Source of the DNA: Ricinus communis
Taxonomy: Eukaryota; Streptophyta; Magnoliopsida; Malpighiales; Euphorbiaceae
Direction: 5' to 3'
DNA length: 64,000 nucleotides
NCBI RefSeq assembly: GCF_019578655.1
Contig: NC_063262.1
Location: forward strand, 4,967,582-5,031,581
Position 1 is the first letter of the stretch; each line of letters begins with the position of its first letter. Below, piece after piece: positions 29,601-41,900 of the stretch. The notes under the pieces were generated by a model. It searched no databases. It was given only the letters and a program-made list of their open reading frames with translations, and was not told the DNA's origin. Made by a program: the position numbers and the translations under genes.

Positions 29601-32600
29601 GTGTAAAATATAGTTCAACAAATCACAAATCATCATCATCCAACAGATTACTAGTAAATCAAAAGGCCACAGAAACTCTCTACTCCCTCAAGGAAACTTT
29701 GCAAAAAAGGATACACCTCAACAGGCAACTAACCTGCCTACCCTACAATTCCATAGTCCACATTGTTGACATTACTTTCTTTAATGTGTTAACAAAAGAT
29801 TTGGGTATAATGATCACTGAGTCTCAACATACTAAATACAAAAGGTATATTCTTTGCACCTAATCCAATGTGCACATTACTTAAAGATTTTATCTGCATT
29901 TTGGCTACTGTATAAGGCACTGGAATTCAAGATTTAAGTCTTACTTTTATAGACATTATGCATGTTAACCAGTCAAGGATTAGAGACTTGAATCCTAATC
30001 AGTAAGTTCATATGTTTGCTTGAGCTGCTGGCTTAGGGAAGGATCCTCAAATCAGTAACTTCTCTCTATCTAAATACTAATTTATACAGTAAATGTATTA
30101 CCCCCTCATCCCCGGAAAAAGAAACAAGTAGCCAGTCATTTTTATAATCCCATTTTTTTTTGCACAGCTTTTAATTTGTTTGGATTTGACATTGGCCTGG
30201 TTTTTGATTTGTTACTAAGCTAGGTCCCTTGCCTGGCACAAATTTCGATTCAATTTTAAGAAATTATGAGTTCATTCATTATGCAAAAGCTGATAGATAG
30301 TAAGAAAAACAAGAGCCACTCACTTTGAAGCTTTAAATGCTCGACTACTGATATCCTCATTACCATTATCTGTCACAATTAAATCAAAATTTAGATCAAG
30401 AAGAACCAAACGTTGCTTTATGGTCAACATAATCAACAAGGAAAGACCCGTTAAAAAAGTAACATAATAATTCCAATGCTTCAAAGAATAAGAAAAAAAA
30501 CTAGGCCACATACAAAAATCAGCTAGTTTCAGTAAGATCTGGAAATCCTAACTTGCAATAATCCAGAGACAAGAAGATTCAGCAACAGTGTTACTACAGC
30601 ATGAATTTAATAAAGTTAACTAGCAAAAAGGACTTAATCGTCCTGTATGTAGGTGGCATTATGCATCGCTTGACCACATTGGTGGCCTGTATGCTAAAAA
30701 CTCTCTTCTATCCACATCTAAACCACTACATGTAATTAATATTCACGGTGTGAAATAGGGAGGTACATGTAATTAATATTCACGGTGTGAAATAGGGAGG
30801 CTCCAAAATATATTAAAAGAGAATTGTATATTCCATGAATAACAGGCTTATTGATTGCTCAAATTCAATATGCATATAAGAGCATGCTCTGCAGCAAATG
30901 AGCTTCTCATAAGAAATAAATTCGTAAAGCTTAAAGAGCAGAGCCATCAGCACATTCATTGCAGTGCACAGTCAGTATAGCAGCCATTTTTCAGGCATTC
31001 ACCACAAAGAAAATAGATGCAATGAAAAGAATAAGGCGCCTATGAAGCAAACCTCAGGTCTAAATAGATTAAATTTAATAGACTATGTCAAGCCCCAAAA
31101 GTGACTCCAGCATGAATTAAATAGAAAAACATTCAACCTAACCTGGGGAGACAGTCACTATACACAACCGAGCTCACAAGTAGAATATGCAATTTACAAA
31201 ATAAAAAAAAAATTCATCCAGAATACCAAAAGTTCAACCAACTCATCGAGTGCATCTTATTTGGCAGTGAGGCAGAATGATTTGCCAAAATTGATTTCAC
31301 TTCCACTGGAATAAATCTTATTTGAAAAGCGGAGAAAAGGTAATGATATGGATCCAGTGGAGGCATGAAGCAAATCAGAGTGAATAGAAAATAAATGTAC
31401 ACGATCTGTAACTCAAACAGTTCCAGTAACTGGGTAAACGGACTCCATTCAAGATGCATGCATGCTTTTATTTGTATCTAACATAATTTCATGCTTGTAG
31501 GCTATAAGAAGGCTTTTCATACCAATCAGTATCTTGTGTTCAACAACATAAGAGTTCTTTTATAAGCCTAACATTGAAGGCCGCTAGTCTACCCTAAGAT
31601 CTTTTCTAAATAATGGATCACTTTTATACATAAGATCATACCAGCAAAGGCCAAATGCAGCAAATATTGAATAATTACAATTTTACAACAAAAAAGAAAA
31701 ATGAGGTTGAACCTTCAGTTATAGATGCATTTGCTTCAATTGATGATGTCAATGCCTTCTTTGATTCAGCAGGAGCAAAACCTGTAGTTAGAGTGGAGTT
31801 CCATAGAGGGCCAAAAGTTCAAAGACTATAATAGATGAAATCATACTTTTAAAGTGATGATGATAAATCACAAAAATTTCACCTTTAAGCTGCAAAGGTT
31901 TCATGGCAAATCCCAAAACAGCAAATGGAAGCATCAGAAGTGCCTCTCCCCAAAATGCATAGCGCCAGTTAAAACTACTCCCTACCTAAATAATGACATA
32001 ATGCAGAAGATAACAATCAACACAAACTCCAACAGAATAATTGAGAAATTGCAGGGTATTTCTGCTGACAATAAAACAATTTTGTACCTTAAAAATTAAG
32101 ATAATAACAGGTTGTCTTTAAATTAACAAGAGTTTCTGCTTGACATAAAGATGAAAACAAGTGCCTCGTATGAAAACTTACAAAGCCACCATAAACATAA
32201 CCCAATGCAACTCCAGTTGGTATGCACATGTAAAATGTGGCAAGCCAGGCTGTTTTCTGAATCCACAAGAAAGAATTAAGTAACAGTACACAATTAACAA
32301 CAACGAATATCAAGTTAAGCTTTTCCAAAACTTCTTATCCGGATAAAAGAAACAAAAAAGAAAACCTGAGCAGCAGGGGCATTGTCGTCTATAAATGGAG
32401 CAGCAAGACTAATGAAAGAAGCCTCACCAACGCCAACCAACCTAAAAGAGCAATATCCACACAGCAACTAACTGCTTATAAGAGAATAGTATAATTGAAG
32501 AAAAACAAGCTGTTTTACTGCACAAACATTTTGTACTTACATGCGGCAAATTGCAATAGACCAAAAGTCAAAAGAACTACCACATCCAGCTGCCGCAAAT

Positions 32601-33614
32601 GTCCAAACAGATAATCCAACTCCAATCAGCCTAAAAGGATTATGACTGCAAGGCAATAATATAGAAGAACTCGTAAACCAAAAACAGGTAGCTAACAACT
32701 GAAAAGTACACCCATCTAAATATAGATACACAAAGGAAAAAAGAAAATTATGTCTGCTTTCTATACTGCTCCAAGGTTAGCCCTCCATTAAACTGCAAAC
32801 AGAATCACAAAACAAGACAACTTCTAAGATGGTTTAATGATTTCAGATATATTTTTAAGAAAGATACTACTGGCTTATTGCATTTCTATGCATCTACCAA
32901 GGTAACTAACAACCAGACATCACAGTGTTGCATGCTAATATGAATGGCCCTATCTGGTCCAAAATAGATATTATTTTCACCAAAATTCGTAACAATTCAT
33001 ATATAAAGTACCAGATAAAAACCTGGAATCTCATTCCAATATACGATTCTATTCCCAATTGGGAAGAGCAACAAATGTGGCCTTAGAATTTATCACCTCT
33101 TTGCTAAGGAAGCAAAAATTGGAGAAGCCAAAAGAAGTCCAACCATAAATGCAGAAGATAAAACACCATCCTGGAAATTGTTCAAGTTAAAATCTCCCCT
33201 GAAACCAAAAATACAATCTAGTAAATTAATTATACAGCTAAGCACGTTGGTACGATCAGGGTAGTTATGCTTCTTTTACACATTAGAAAAAAAGAAAAAA
33301 GATCTTAACTGAATTCCACTACCGGAATTGCAAATTCCTTTCTCATCACAAGTTCTAATACTTCCATTAACTCCATTGCTTGCTATTGCACCTCGATCCA
33401 CGTAGTTTATCATATTTATCACACAAAATAGCATCAGCAACCTGAAATTAAATAACTAAATAAATTAATTCAGTTATAACACATTTTTTATTTCATAAGG
33501 GAATTAAAAATGAAATAAACAGAAAACGGGGACGTAATCGCAGAAACTGGTGTACCTTTTGGGAGTGAACCAAGAAGGATCCGAAGAAGAATCATTAGTC
33601 GAGGTCCGAGCCAT
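23643..33614 (-). CDS. SPNS1: Spinster-type major facilitator transporter (probable sphingolipid transporter, spinster homolog 1 type)
   Basis: Sixteen exons join into 505 residues: 33556-33614, 33310-33441, 33097-33198, 32541-32645, 32366-32441, 32182-32256, 31883-31985, 31713-31781, 30324-30369, 29406-29503, 29171-29247, 28920-29033, 26997-27116, 25869-25997, 25313-25391, 23643-23776. The protein has about twelve hydrophobic segments typical of the MFS fold. The first transmembrane helix ends in NYVDRGAIASNG (D35-R36), a spinster hallmark, and the second begins GDFNLNNFQDGVLSSAFMVG. A glycine-rich LVGVGEASFISLAAPFI stretch follows in helix 4/5. The hydrophilic segment encoded by 31713-31781 and 30324-30369 is the central loop between the two six-helix halves. 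The C-terminal tail is acidic and soluble. Animal spinster proteins export sphingosine-1-phosphate or lysophospholipids; substrate in plants is not established. No dileucine or signal peptide was assigned. The ATG at 33614 is the first in-frame start and opens directly before the first helix. Confidence 0.93.
24152..24867. mobile_element. Probable non-autonomous inverted-repeat element in the last spinster intron
   Basis: The left end (AGATGACAATTGGTAGGGTA) and the inverse of the right end (AAATGGCGACAGGTAGGGTA) match at about 14 of 20 positions. The interior repeats GGTAGGGTA-like and GGGTATGTG-like words on opposite strands. A 77-codon plus-strand frame inside (24523-24756) has no domain I recognise. 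I found no clear target duplication, so the superfamily and exact ends are open. Confidence 0.45.
27360..28600. other. Intronic DNA of the spinster gene with likely decayed repeat sequence
   Basis: Part of the intron between exons 26997-27116 and 28920-29033. The phrase beginning gggttaattattatttgctccctcagg resembles edges of inverted-repeat elements common in plant introns, but I could not find a matching inverse end. The minus-strand frame 28183-28566 is an A/T-rich translation without domain. Confidence 0.35.
30727..30800. repeat. Perfect 37-bp tandem duplication in a spinster intron
   Basis: Units 30727-30763 and 30764-30800 appear identical base for base. It lies in the intron between exons 31713-31781 and 30324-30369 and does not touch a splice site. 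Perfect identity suggests a recent event or an allele-specific expansion. Confidence 0.9.
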
Positions 33615-35530
33615 TTCGGCGAGAAGATTGACGAGACGGTGATGGCCGTTTTGACTGTTGGCTGGGTTTCGAAGAAGGAAATTTGACTTCGTTTGTGTTT
33701 CTGTTTCTACAGTCGAATTGAATAATTTAACATTTTAAAACAGAAAATAATTCTATTTATTAGTTTCTGTTTGATTGGTTTTCACACTAAGCAAGCAATA
33801 GTTCATATAATATTTTTATATATTTTAAAAAATTAATATTATATCATGTCTTATCTTTATGTAATATTATTTAATTTTATTAAAATTTATTTATATAATA
33901 TAATAAAATATTAATATATTTAAAAAATAGTTTGCATCATTATCAATAAAATCAAATATAAAATTTTAAAAAATATTAAAACTTTTATTAAATTATTACT
34001 TCTTTATAATTATAAATTTTATAAATATATATTTACATAAATATTTTATTATATATATATTCAGTCATCATTTTGATCATAAATAATAATATAAAATAAA
34101 TATATAAAAAATTGAAAACTTTTTCTATTAAAAAATTAGATTTATATGTATATAATTCTTATAATATTTTCCAAAATTAATAATTATTATATATAATTAA
34201 AAACTAATTTATTAATTATATAAGAATTTAAATATTATTAAAAGATTTTTTATAAGATTAAAATTATTATTTAATTAGAAAAATAACTTATTATTTAATA
34301 AATTAATATATGAATATCACATGTTAAAAATAAATATAAATATAAAAAAATTATTTGTCAAACTAATGACACATGAAAAAATGTGTTAGGATTTATACAT
34401 GTTGATATATTATTAACTAATTATTATATTTTCTTACAATATTTTTATATTTTAATATAAAAAAACTAAAATACCTATGTAGAAGAAAAAAAAAACCCAT
34501 ATTTTATAATACCACACATGTGAAATCTCTAATTTTTAAGGAGATAAAACAAAAAAAAATTGATACACCATATGAAATTTAAAATTAAAATAAAATTTAT
34601 TTTTAAGTATTCAAAAGGAGCATCTTTAATCATAATATTAACTAATAACTCTTGAAATTAAATGTTCAATTTGAAGTTTCTTATAACTGTTCATGCACTA
34701 ATTAACATATAATTCTAAAAAATTACTAGTCACGTAAGAAATTAATATATTTATATTTTTTATAAATATTATAATTTGAAATTAAATTTAATGGACTAAA
34801 TCATTTAATTTAAAAATTTCCAATGAGATCATTAATATTCATTAATGCCTTGACATTAAATCTTTCTAGAAAGAAAATAAAAATTTACATTGTCTTTGGT
34901 TAAAATTCATAAAATAATTTATTTCATTTAAAAGAAAGACAAAAAGAGAAAATAAAATAGAAATAATTAAATTGAAAGAAATATTTTTATATTATAAAAT
35001 TTATTAACATACGAATATGAAATTTATTTAAAAATTCTATCTATTTTGTTAGAATTTAATTTAATTATAATTAATTTCACATAAATTTAATTATATAAAA
35101 TTAAAAATTAACTTGAATTATATTCAAAATATATAAACTTTAAATTTATAAATAAATTCTATAAAATTTATAAGTTTCAACCAAATACGGAAATCGACTA
35201 TTAGTTGTTACCTGAAATTTGAATTTTTTATTCTTTAAAATATATTTACTAAATTTTCTATAAAGTTAGAATCCAAACGTATAAAATACAAAAATTAATT
35301 AATTATATATAATGAAAAGCATTTTTGACGATTACTTATTTTACTAGTTTTAACATTATTAAGACCAATATGTCTTCTCATCCTACATATTACATCAAAC
35401 AAAACGTGGGAATCAATACTTTCCCTTCATCATTCCAAGGAAATTAGCATTAAATCATTTAAAAGGTAGAAAAGGAAATCTATGTCAAATCCAAGCACAA
35501 AATCAACCAACTTCACTAATATCTAACCTC
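33615..35530. other. AT-rich intergenic region between SS5 (3' side) and the spinster gene (5' side)
   Basis: No coding signal. The first 110 bases next to the spinster ATG are less AT-rich and probably 5' UTR. The remainder is dominated by A/T homopolymer-like text. From about 35530 to 35967 the composition becomes balanced again, which fits the 3' UTR of the SS5-like gene. Confidence 0.65.
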
Positions 35531-35967
35531 TACATGAAATAAAATACAAAGGACCTTATTTTCCACCCCTTATTCATTTTCATGCTGGGGACTGGACAAG
35601 CTTTCTCCGCATGAGCTTCCCTTTACTTCTGCTGGTATTTTTCCATCAAATCCTTGTGCTAACGAGTACTACAATATCTTTATGTAATGCCAAATATATA
35701 CAAGAACTACAATCCTAACGGCCATGGCGAAGTGGCAGTCTTACTGGACTACACTAGACAAGGTCGCACATGCGAGGATTCAAGCTGCTTATTGCTTAAT
35801 CTAGCTGCATCGTGTTTAGGAACACGGCAAAGCTGAAATAGGTTACCTTCGTGCAGTGGCAGCATTGGTGAATGGAGATGAAAGGAATTAGCTCTAAACC
35901 TGCACAAGATTACCTATGCGGACTTCTAATATACGCGTTTTGAACACCATGTACAGTTTCACCTACT

Positions 35968-38900
35968 TCACAATTCTTTTAGGGCTGTGTATGCAGAAAC
36001 ATGAATGTCACAGCACTCTGCATCCCAGGAGAAGTCCATTGCCATACCATTTGCTATCCTTTGCTTCCATTTTGATGGGTCGTTCTTCTACAAGAAAGCA
36101 CCTCAACGACATTCAATCAAAAAGAAAATACATAGAAGGGAACTATTTTACCATCATCTGTTGAAATACTCACAATTTCATCAAGGGCCTCGCTCAGGGA
36201 CATATTTTCATAGGTAGACCTAATAAACTTTGATAATTTATTGGTTTCTTGGTCTTGATCCACCAAATCTCTGTTAAGATGTAGCTGAAACCGGTCATTC
36301 TTTGTATTCAATGAGGGAAAGAGGGGAATGGGTAATTAAAAGAGCTTAACGGTTGCTTAGAATTCTCTAGAAAATATAGTTACCTGACTCGGTTCTCATT
36401 TGGTGTTACTGCAACCGGAGCTGCTCCATATTTCAAAGCTTTGAGCTACATTTTGACATTACACAAATAAATAACAAGTATGGATTTAGACATGCACATT
36501 AATACATGTGTTTAATAAGCGGTGACATGGGAAGGAAAATGCTATGAAACTTAAACAAGAAACGAATTTAAACCATTAAAAGAGAATGCATAATGTTTCA
36601 AAGAAGACTGGTACTGCACCCTGAGCTGCGAAATGACCAGATATGAAATTCAAGGACATTAAGATATCAATAAACCAGGGAAGAAAGGAGTGGTAGACTC
36701 CAAAAAAAGGTTAATCTAACAATAATTACAACAAAAGTGGCCCTGTATCCCAGAAGTCTAGCAATTTAGATATGGACTGTTTATAGGACAAGTAGTTATC
36801 CGAGTTTTGGGTTGTTATGATTGGGTTTGGATAATTAATGGGAGCTCGCACGTGACCCAAAAAAATCATGTCCAAACTGCTTGACCTACCAAATGCAAGA
36901 ACACAATTAATTCAACAGGTCAGTGACTCAACTCATAACACAGGACTAATTTTACTTAATACACTTTTACCCTGTGATGATTGATAGGAGGAAAATAATT
37001 GGCCTAATTACCAATAAATCCTTAATTTTACACTTTTTAATAATTTTATCCAATTCAAAATTTTAAAACAAATATACATGCTTTTAATTTATTTTTAAAA
37101 ACACGTTCCAATGACAATTTTTCAAATTTCACGGTAAGAAAGATGACGTGGCAAGTCAACCATAATTACTAAAAGAATTATAATTGTGAATTAGCCAAAA
37201 ACCTTTCTTATAGACTTAATAATATGGTTATTAAAATCCTCGTATATGTGCATCATTTCACACATGCTTAAATCTAAATGCAATAAATTTTTTGTTGACT
37301 GACTAATTAATTAATAAGCAATGAATACTGTAAAATTTCACTCACTGTAAAATTTCACTCACTGTAAAATTTCAAAACTTGTCGAAAAGTAATTTTTGAA
37401 AAAAAGAAATGGAAGCATGTGTAAATGTTTTAAATTTTTGAAATAATTGGATAAAATTATTAAAAATGTAAATTTCAGAATTTAATTAGTAATTATGCCA
37501 ATATAATTTTATAGAAGTACATTAGAAAGGAGTTCTCAATGAGAATGCAGGTTGATGGGCCCCATATTCGTAATAAATAGGCTCAATTGACTTGTTTGAG
37601 ACCCATGTTACTAGGGTTGAACAAAACCAAACTGAATTTATTTACTTTTTCAGTTTCTTTGGTTTTAAATTTTAGAAAACCAAAATAATTTTGGTTTGTC
37701 TTGGATTTTGCCACAAAAATATTTCAGTTCAACCAAACTGATCGAAGATTTAATTTTAATATTAAACATTTACATATTATGAAATTTAAACTTTTAGAGG
37801 GTATGTTATATTAATTAATTAGTTAATAGTAAAAAAAATTATATTTACTAGTTTTATGTATAATATATATTTTTACAATGAATACTTCCAAAAATATTAA
37901 ATAATAATAATTTAATCTAAAGGATTTAAAAATAAAAAACCAAAAGACCTAACTGAACCGAAATTGTTCGTTTCAGCTACTCTTTTAGGATTCAGTTTTT
38001 TAGTCTTTCCGGTTGGTAACATTTTTGAACTGAACCGAACCGACCATATGCACAGCCCTACATGTCACTAACCAAAGTGCCACACTTAGGGCTGCTAGGC
38101 CAAAAAAGATGTCCTGGCCAATTGCGGCTGCAACGCATAGGTTTTGAACCCTTTTATGTTGTTCCTAAGCTGCTTGTTATGCATATTGTGTTTTGTAAAA
38201 ACTTCATGCAGCTATCCTATATCAGTGAGTTTATCTGTGTTTATGCACACGTTTATCAGAAGGCCACATTGGGTGCCCGAGGTTTCTCAAAGTTTTCTTT
38301 CATAGAAGTTAGGACTTTATTTTTCTTTGACCAACCAATTAAAAAAGGAGAAAAGAACAGAAAAACGAAAGTAAAAGCACTGAATGGATGAAATGGAGAT
38401 ATCATTTAAGCATTGTGATCAACTCACCGGAACTTGAAGCAAAGGATCATGAAAAGATAGACACAATATTATGTCCGATCCCGCAAAGATTAGATGCGAT
38501 AGAACTTCTTTATATTTGCTTATAAATCTCACATTTTCACTCTGTGGGCATGGGAAAAGAAAAAACCATTAGCAAAGCATTGAAGAAACATGATCCCATG
38601 ATGCCTGCCCTGTTTCTGCCGAATGCATGATTCTAATTTGTTGCAAAATTTCAAGAGAGGAGGTTGTTGTGTTTATTTTCTTAGTAAAATTCACTTCCTT
38701 ATAAAACTAAAAAGGAGAGGTATGCTGTACCTTGAGCTCCTTCTGAAGAGATTCCAGTGCCCTGTTTGCACTTAGCATTTTACTTCCCATGAAGATGAAC
38801 TGTCGAAATCACTGAGCAAAATCAATATTATGCAAAAGCTTCTGCAAGACTGAAACTAGAAGTGAAGACTCCACATATACACAGTAAGTCTTTACTGACT

Positions 38901-41900
38901 GATAAGTCTACCAACAAAACTTGAGAGTTACTGCTCATAATACTTTCTAAAGTACCCTCATAAATTCAGTCAGGTATTTCTATAATATTCAGCACTAAGT
39001 CTCCATTTGTTTCGCAGAAAGGCTCCACTTATTTCGCAGAAAATATTTTCTGCATTTTCAATGTATTGTACATCCAGGAAAATAGGTCAACCAAAAATAA
39101 TTTCCTGGCCAAAGGAAAAAAAGCCTTTTTCAAGGCAAAGGACTTTCTTTTTTCAAAAAGATCATTTTCTGGACTAATAAAGACTTATGAATAAGAAAAT
39201 TAATTACAAAATAATTAAATAGGTATACACCAAATAATGTACAACCACAGTAATCACCTTTGATAACCACTGGCCACCTTCTGTAAAGATCCTCCTAGTT
39301 ATATGTGGGACAAACATCATTATAAGTTGTCCAAACCAGCCACTGGTGACCAGAGTCATCAACAGAAGGTAACCAAAATATTTTCAAATCTACTCTTTTT
39401 TATGTAATTTTTTGTCTATACTTAATTAAAAATTAAAAGATATAATTTAATAAGCTTAAATATTGAAAAAGTCTATTAATAAAAAGAAGCATATTTTTCA
39501 GTGTACTTCAAGCACAAGCAAACAATTTCCAACTAATTTTTTATAATGTAACCAAACAACAAAAGAAAAGTTAATTTCCCGGAAAATCCTCAAAAAATGT
39601 TTCCAGAAATGAATAATTTTCCACAAAACAAAAGGAACTAAAATTGGTATTGTCTGCAACGGAAATACACGATTCTAATAGAAGTAAGAACCTGGACATT
39701 ATTCCTGGTAGCATTCCAAACCACTGCCTTCAGGCTATCCACATTAAAATCTGACAACTCTGATAAGATACACCCTACCTGAAAAACCATTTTCATTTTT
39801 CAGTATCATTAGGGCCATTACAATAATTATAAAAAAGAACATGAAGATGAAGGTATTACATATGATCCAATACAATAATCTATCACATTCAACAGTCCTC
39901 CAAATGAAATAAATTTAGTTCTACATCGAGTCTATTTTACAGCCCTTCCATATGACAAATGGCCCTTGCATATGGCCACTTTCCCATACAGACAAGTGCA
40001 TTTGTTGATGATATCCTTCCCAAGCCATGTTACTTTGTTAATGATCTTTTTCCCTTTTATCTATTCATAACATTAAGAACAGACGAAAAATTCAGAGAAA
40101 AGAAAAAGGTCTCAGGGTCCTATATGCAGCACTTACAAGAACAACAGAGGTGTTGTTTGACAATCCCACATACTGCTGCAATGCAACTCTGCAAACAGTT
40201 TTCCCCTTCATGTCATCTTTACTATAATTTTCAGGAAGAAATCTGTCTTTCGAGGGATCCCAGGTGGACTTGTCAAATCCATAAGGAGTAACAAGCAACT
40301 TGTCCCTGCCAAAAGCAGACCAGAGCATTCATTAAACTAAACAAACAAAAAGTATCAGAATACAGAAATATATTCTGCATAGCATATGTTTCCCTGAAAA
40401 AATTGGCCAACGTATTAGAAACAACGACGAAGTAAAATTCTAAACCAATCAACTTAATAATATAATTTCTGCTTTAGCATTTATCATAGCAGAGAAAATA
40501 AAAGAGATGCAATAAATAAACTAACTGCTGCCCGACTTACTGGTGAATGGATAAGGTAGGTCCCAATCCACGACTCAAATCTTGAATAAACCTGCTTTTT
40601 GAATGTATGGATGATACTATCACAACTTTATTAGAGTATACAATTCCACCCTGCAGATATTGGAGCAAATAAACTTATAAAGTATTCAAGTGATGCCAGA
40701 TAGCAAAAGAGATAAGAGCTGTACATTTTCTAGCTTTTTAATTGTCGACATCAGAAATGGCTGAACCAGGCAAAGAAAGCCCAAAGAGATAAAAACACTG
40801 ACACAAACCAACTTGAGAAGAATATGCAAGGATGAAATGAAAAGATTGGAAGGTGGCCAATCATGCTTTAGTTTGGTTCACATGGTGCAGTGGCCCTTTT
40901 ACTCAAGTTGAGAGTTAAAATGAATAGCGGAGATCCAAGACGAGGAATTCCTAAACATGCAGAATAAAAGGAGTGAACAATACAAGGCCTGTAGAATGCA
41001 GAGTGGTGATGAATTTCATATTAGTGTTTGGAAAAATATTTTGGTATAATCAGATACCTTCCTGTCATCTCTTTCCTTATCTTACAGCATTAGTAACTTG
41101 CATAATGCTTATGTCTTCCAGCCTTTTGCTCATGATAATAATACTTTCTTTTTAAATTATAATTGCTATAGAAAACTGAATGGCAGGGAGATGAAAAAAT
41201 CGCCTTTTGCTTGTTTTGTTGGATTTCATTCAATTGCTTCCTGAAAAGGACAAAAGGATTTGATCTTTGGATTCCTCTGAAAATTCCCTTGTAATTCTTT
41301 CTATTCTCATCTCATTTCTCCTTCTCACGACCATCATTTCACACACATCATAGAATTAAATTTTGGAAAGCTGAAGTGCCAATCAAGGTTAGGTCTTTTG
41401 TTGGGTATATAGTTCTTCAAATAGCAAATACTAAAAGTCTTTGGGAAGAAAAGAATGTATATAGTATCCAAAATTAGAGTACGCCTTATAAATTCTTCTA
41501 GGACAATGTAGTTTTTCCAATTCTATGCGAGTTTATGCTTTTGGAGCTTGTGGGGTGTTTCTTTTTGTTGATAAGTTAGAATAACTAATTAGTTTTTGTT
41601 TGTTAGAGATATGGATAAACATTCTAAGGTTTAGGGATAAGATAAATCAGTTCCTGATCTAAGATTTTTTATCCTTTAGCTAGTCTATATAAGTTGTATT
41701 TTTCCTATGTTTGATATAGGAAAAAAAATAAGAGAATATTTCTCTTTTTTTTCCTTTCTCTGTAAAATTCTACATGGTATCAGAGCTTAGGGCTTGATCA
41801 TGAATTTTAAGGCTGCCATGGTTGGCTCTAGTTCAGCCACTTCAGAAGCTAGCAGTGGCGTGACACCATCAGGGGGAGTTTCTCAGTTACTTCCACCTGG

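Noticed and set aside
35880..35968. An additional last SS5 exon starting after the CAG at about 35909
   Set aside because: From the phase of exon 36174-36270 this acceptor gives an immediate stop. The acceptor at 36088 gives a 39-residue tail with the DFSWD motif typical of the family, so that exon was used.
41775..41786. Possible tRNA gene fragment (TGGTATCAGAGC)
   Set aside because: It directly follows the LTR and is the retrotransposon primer-binding site, not part of a tRNA gene.
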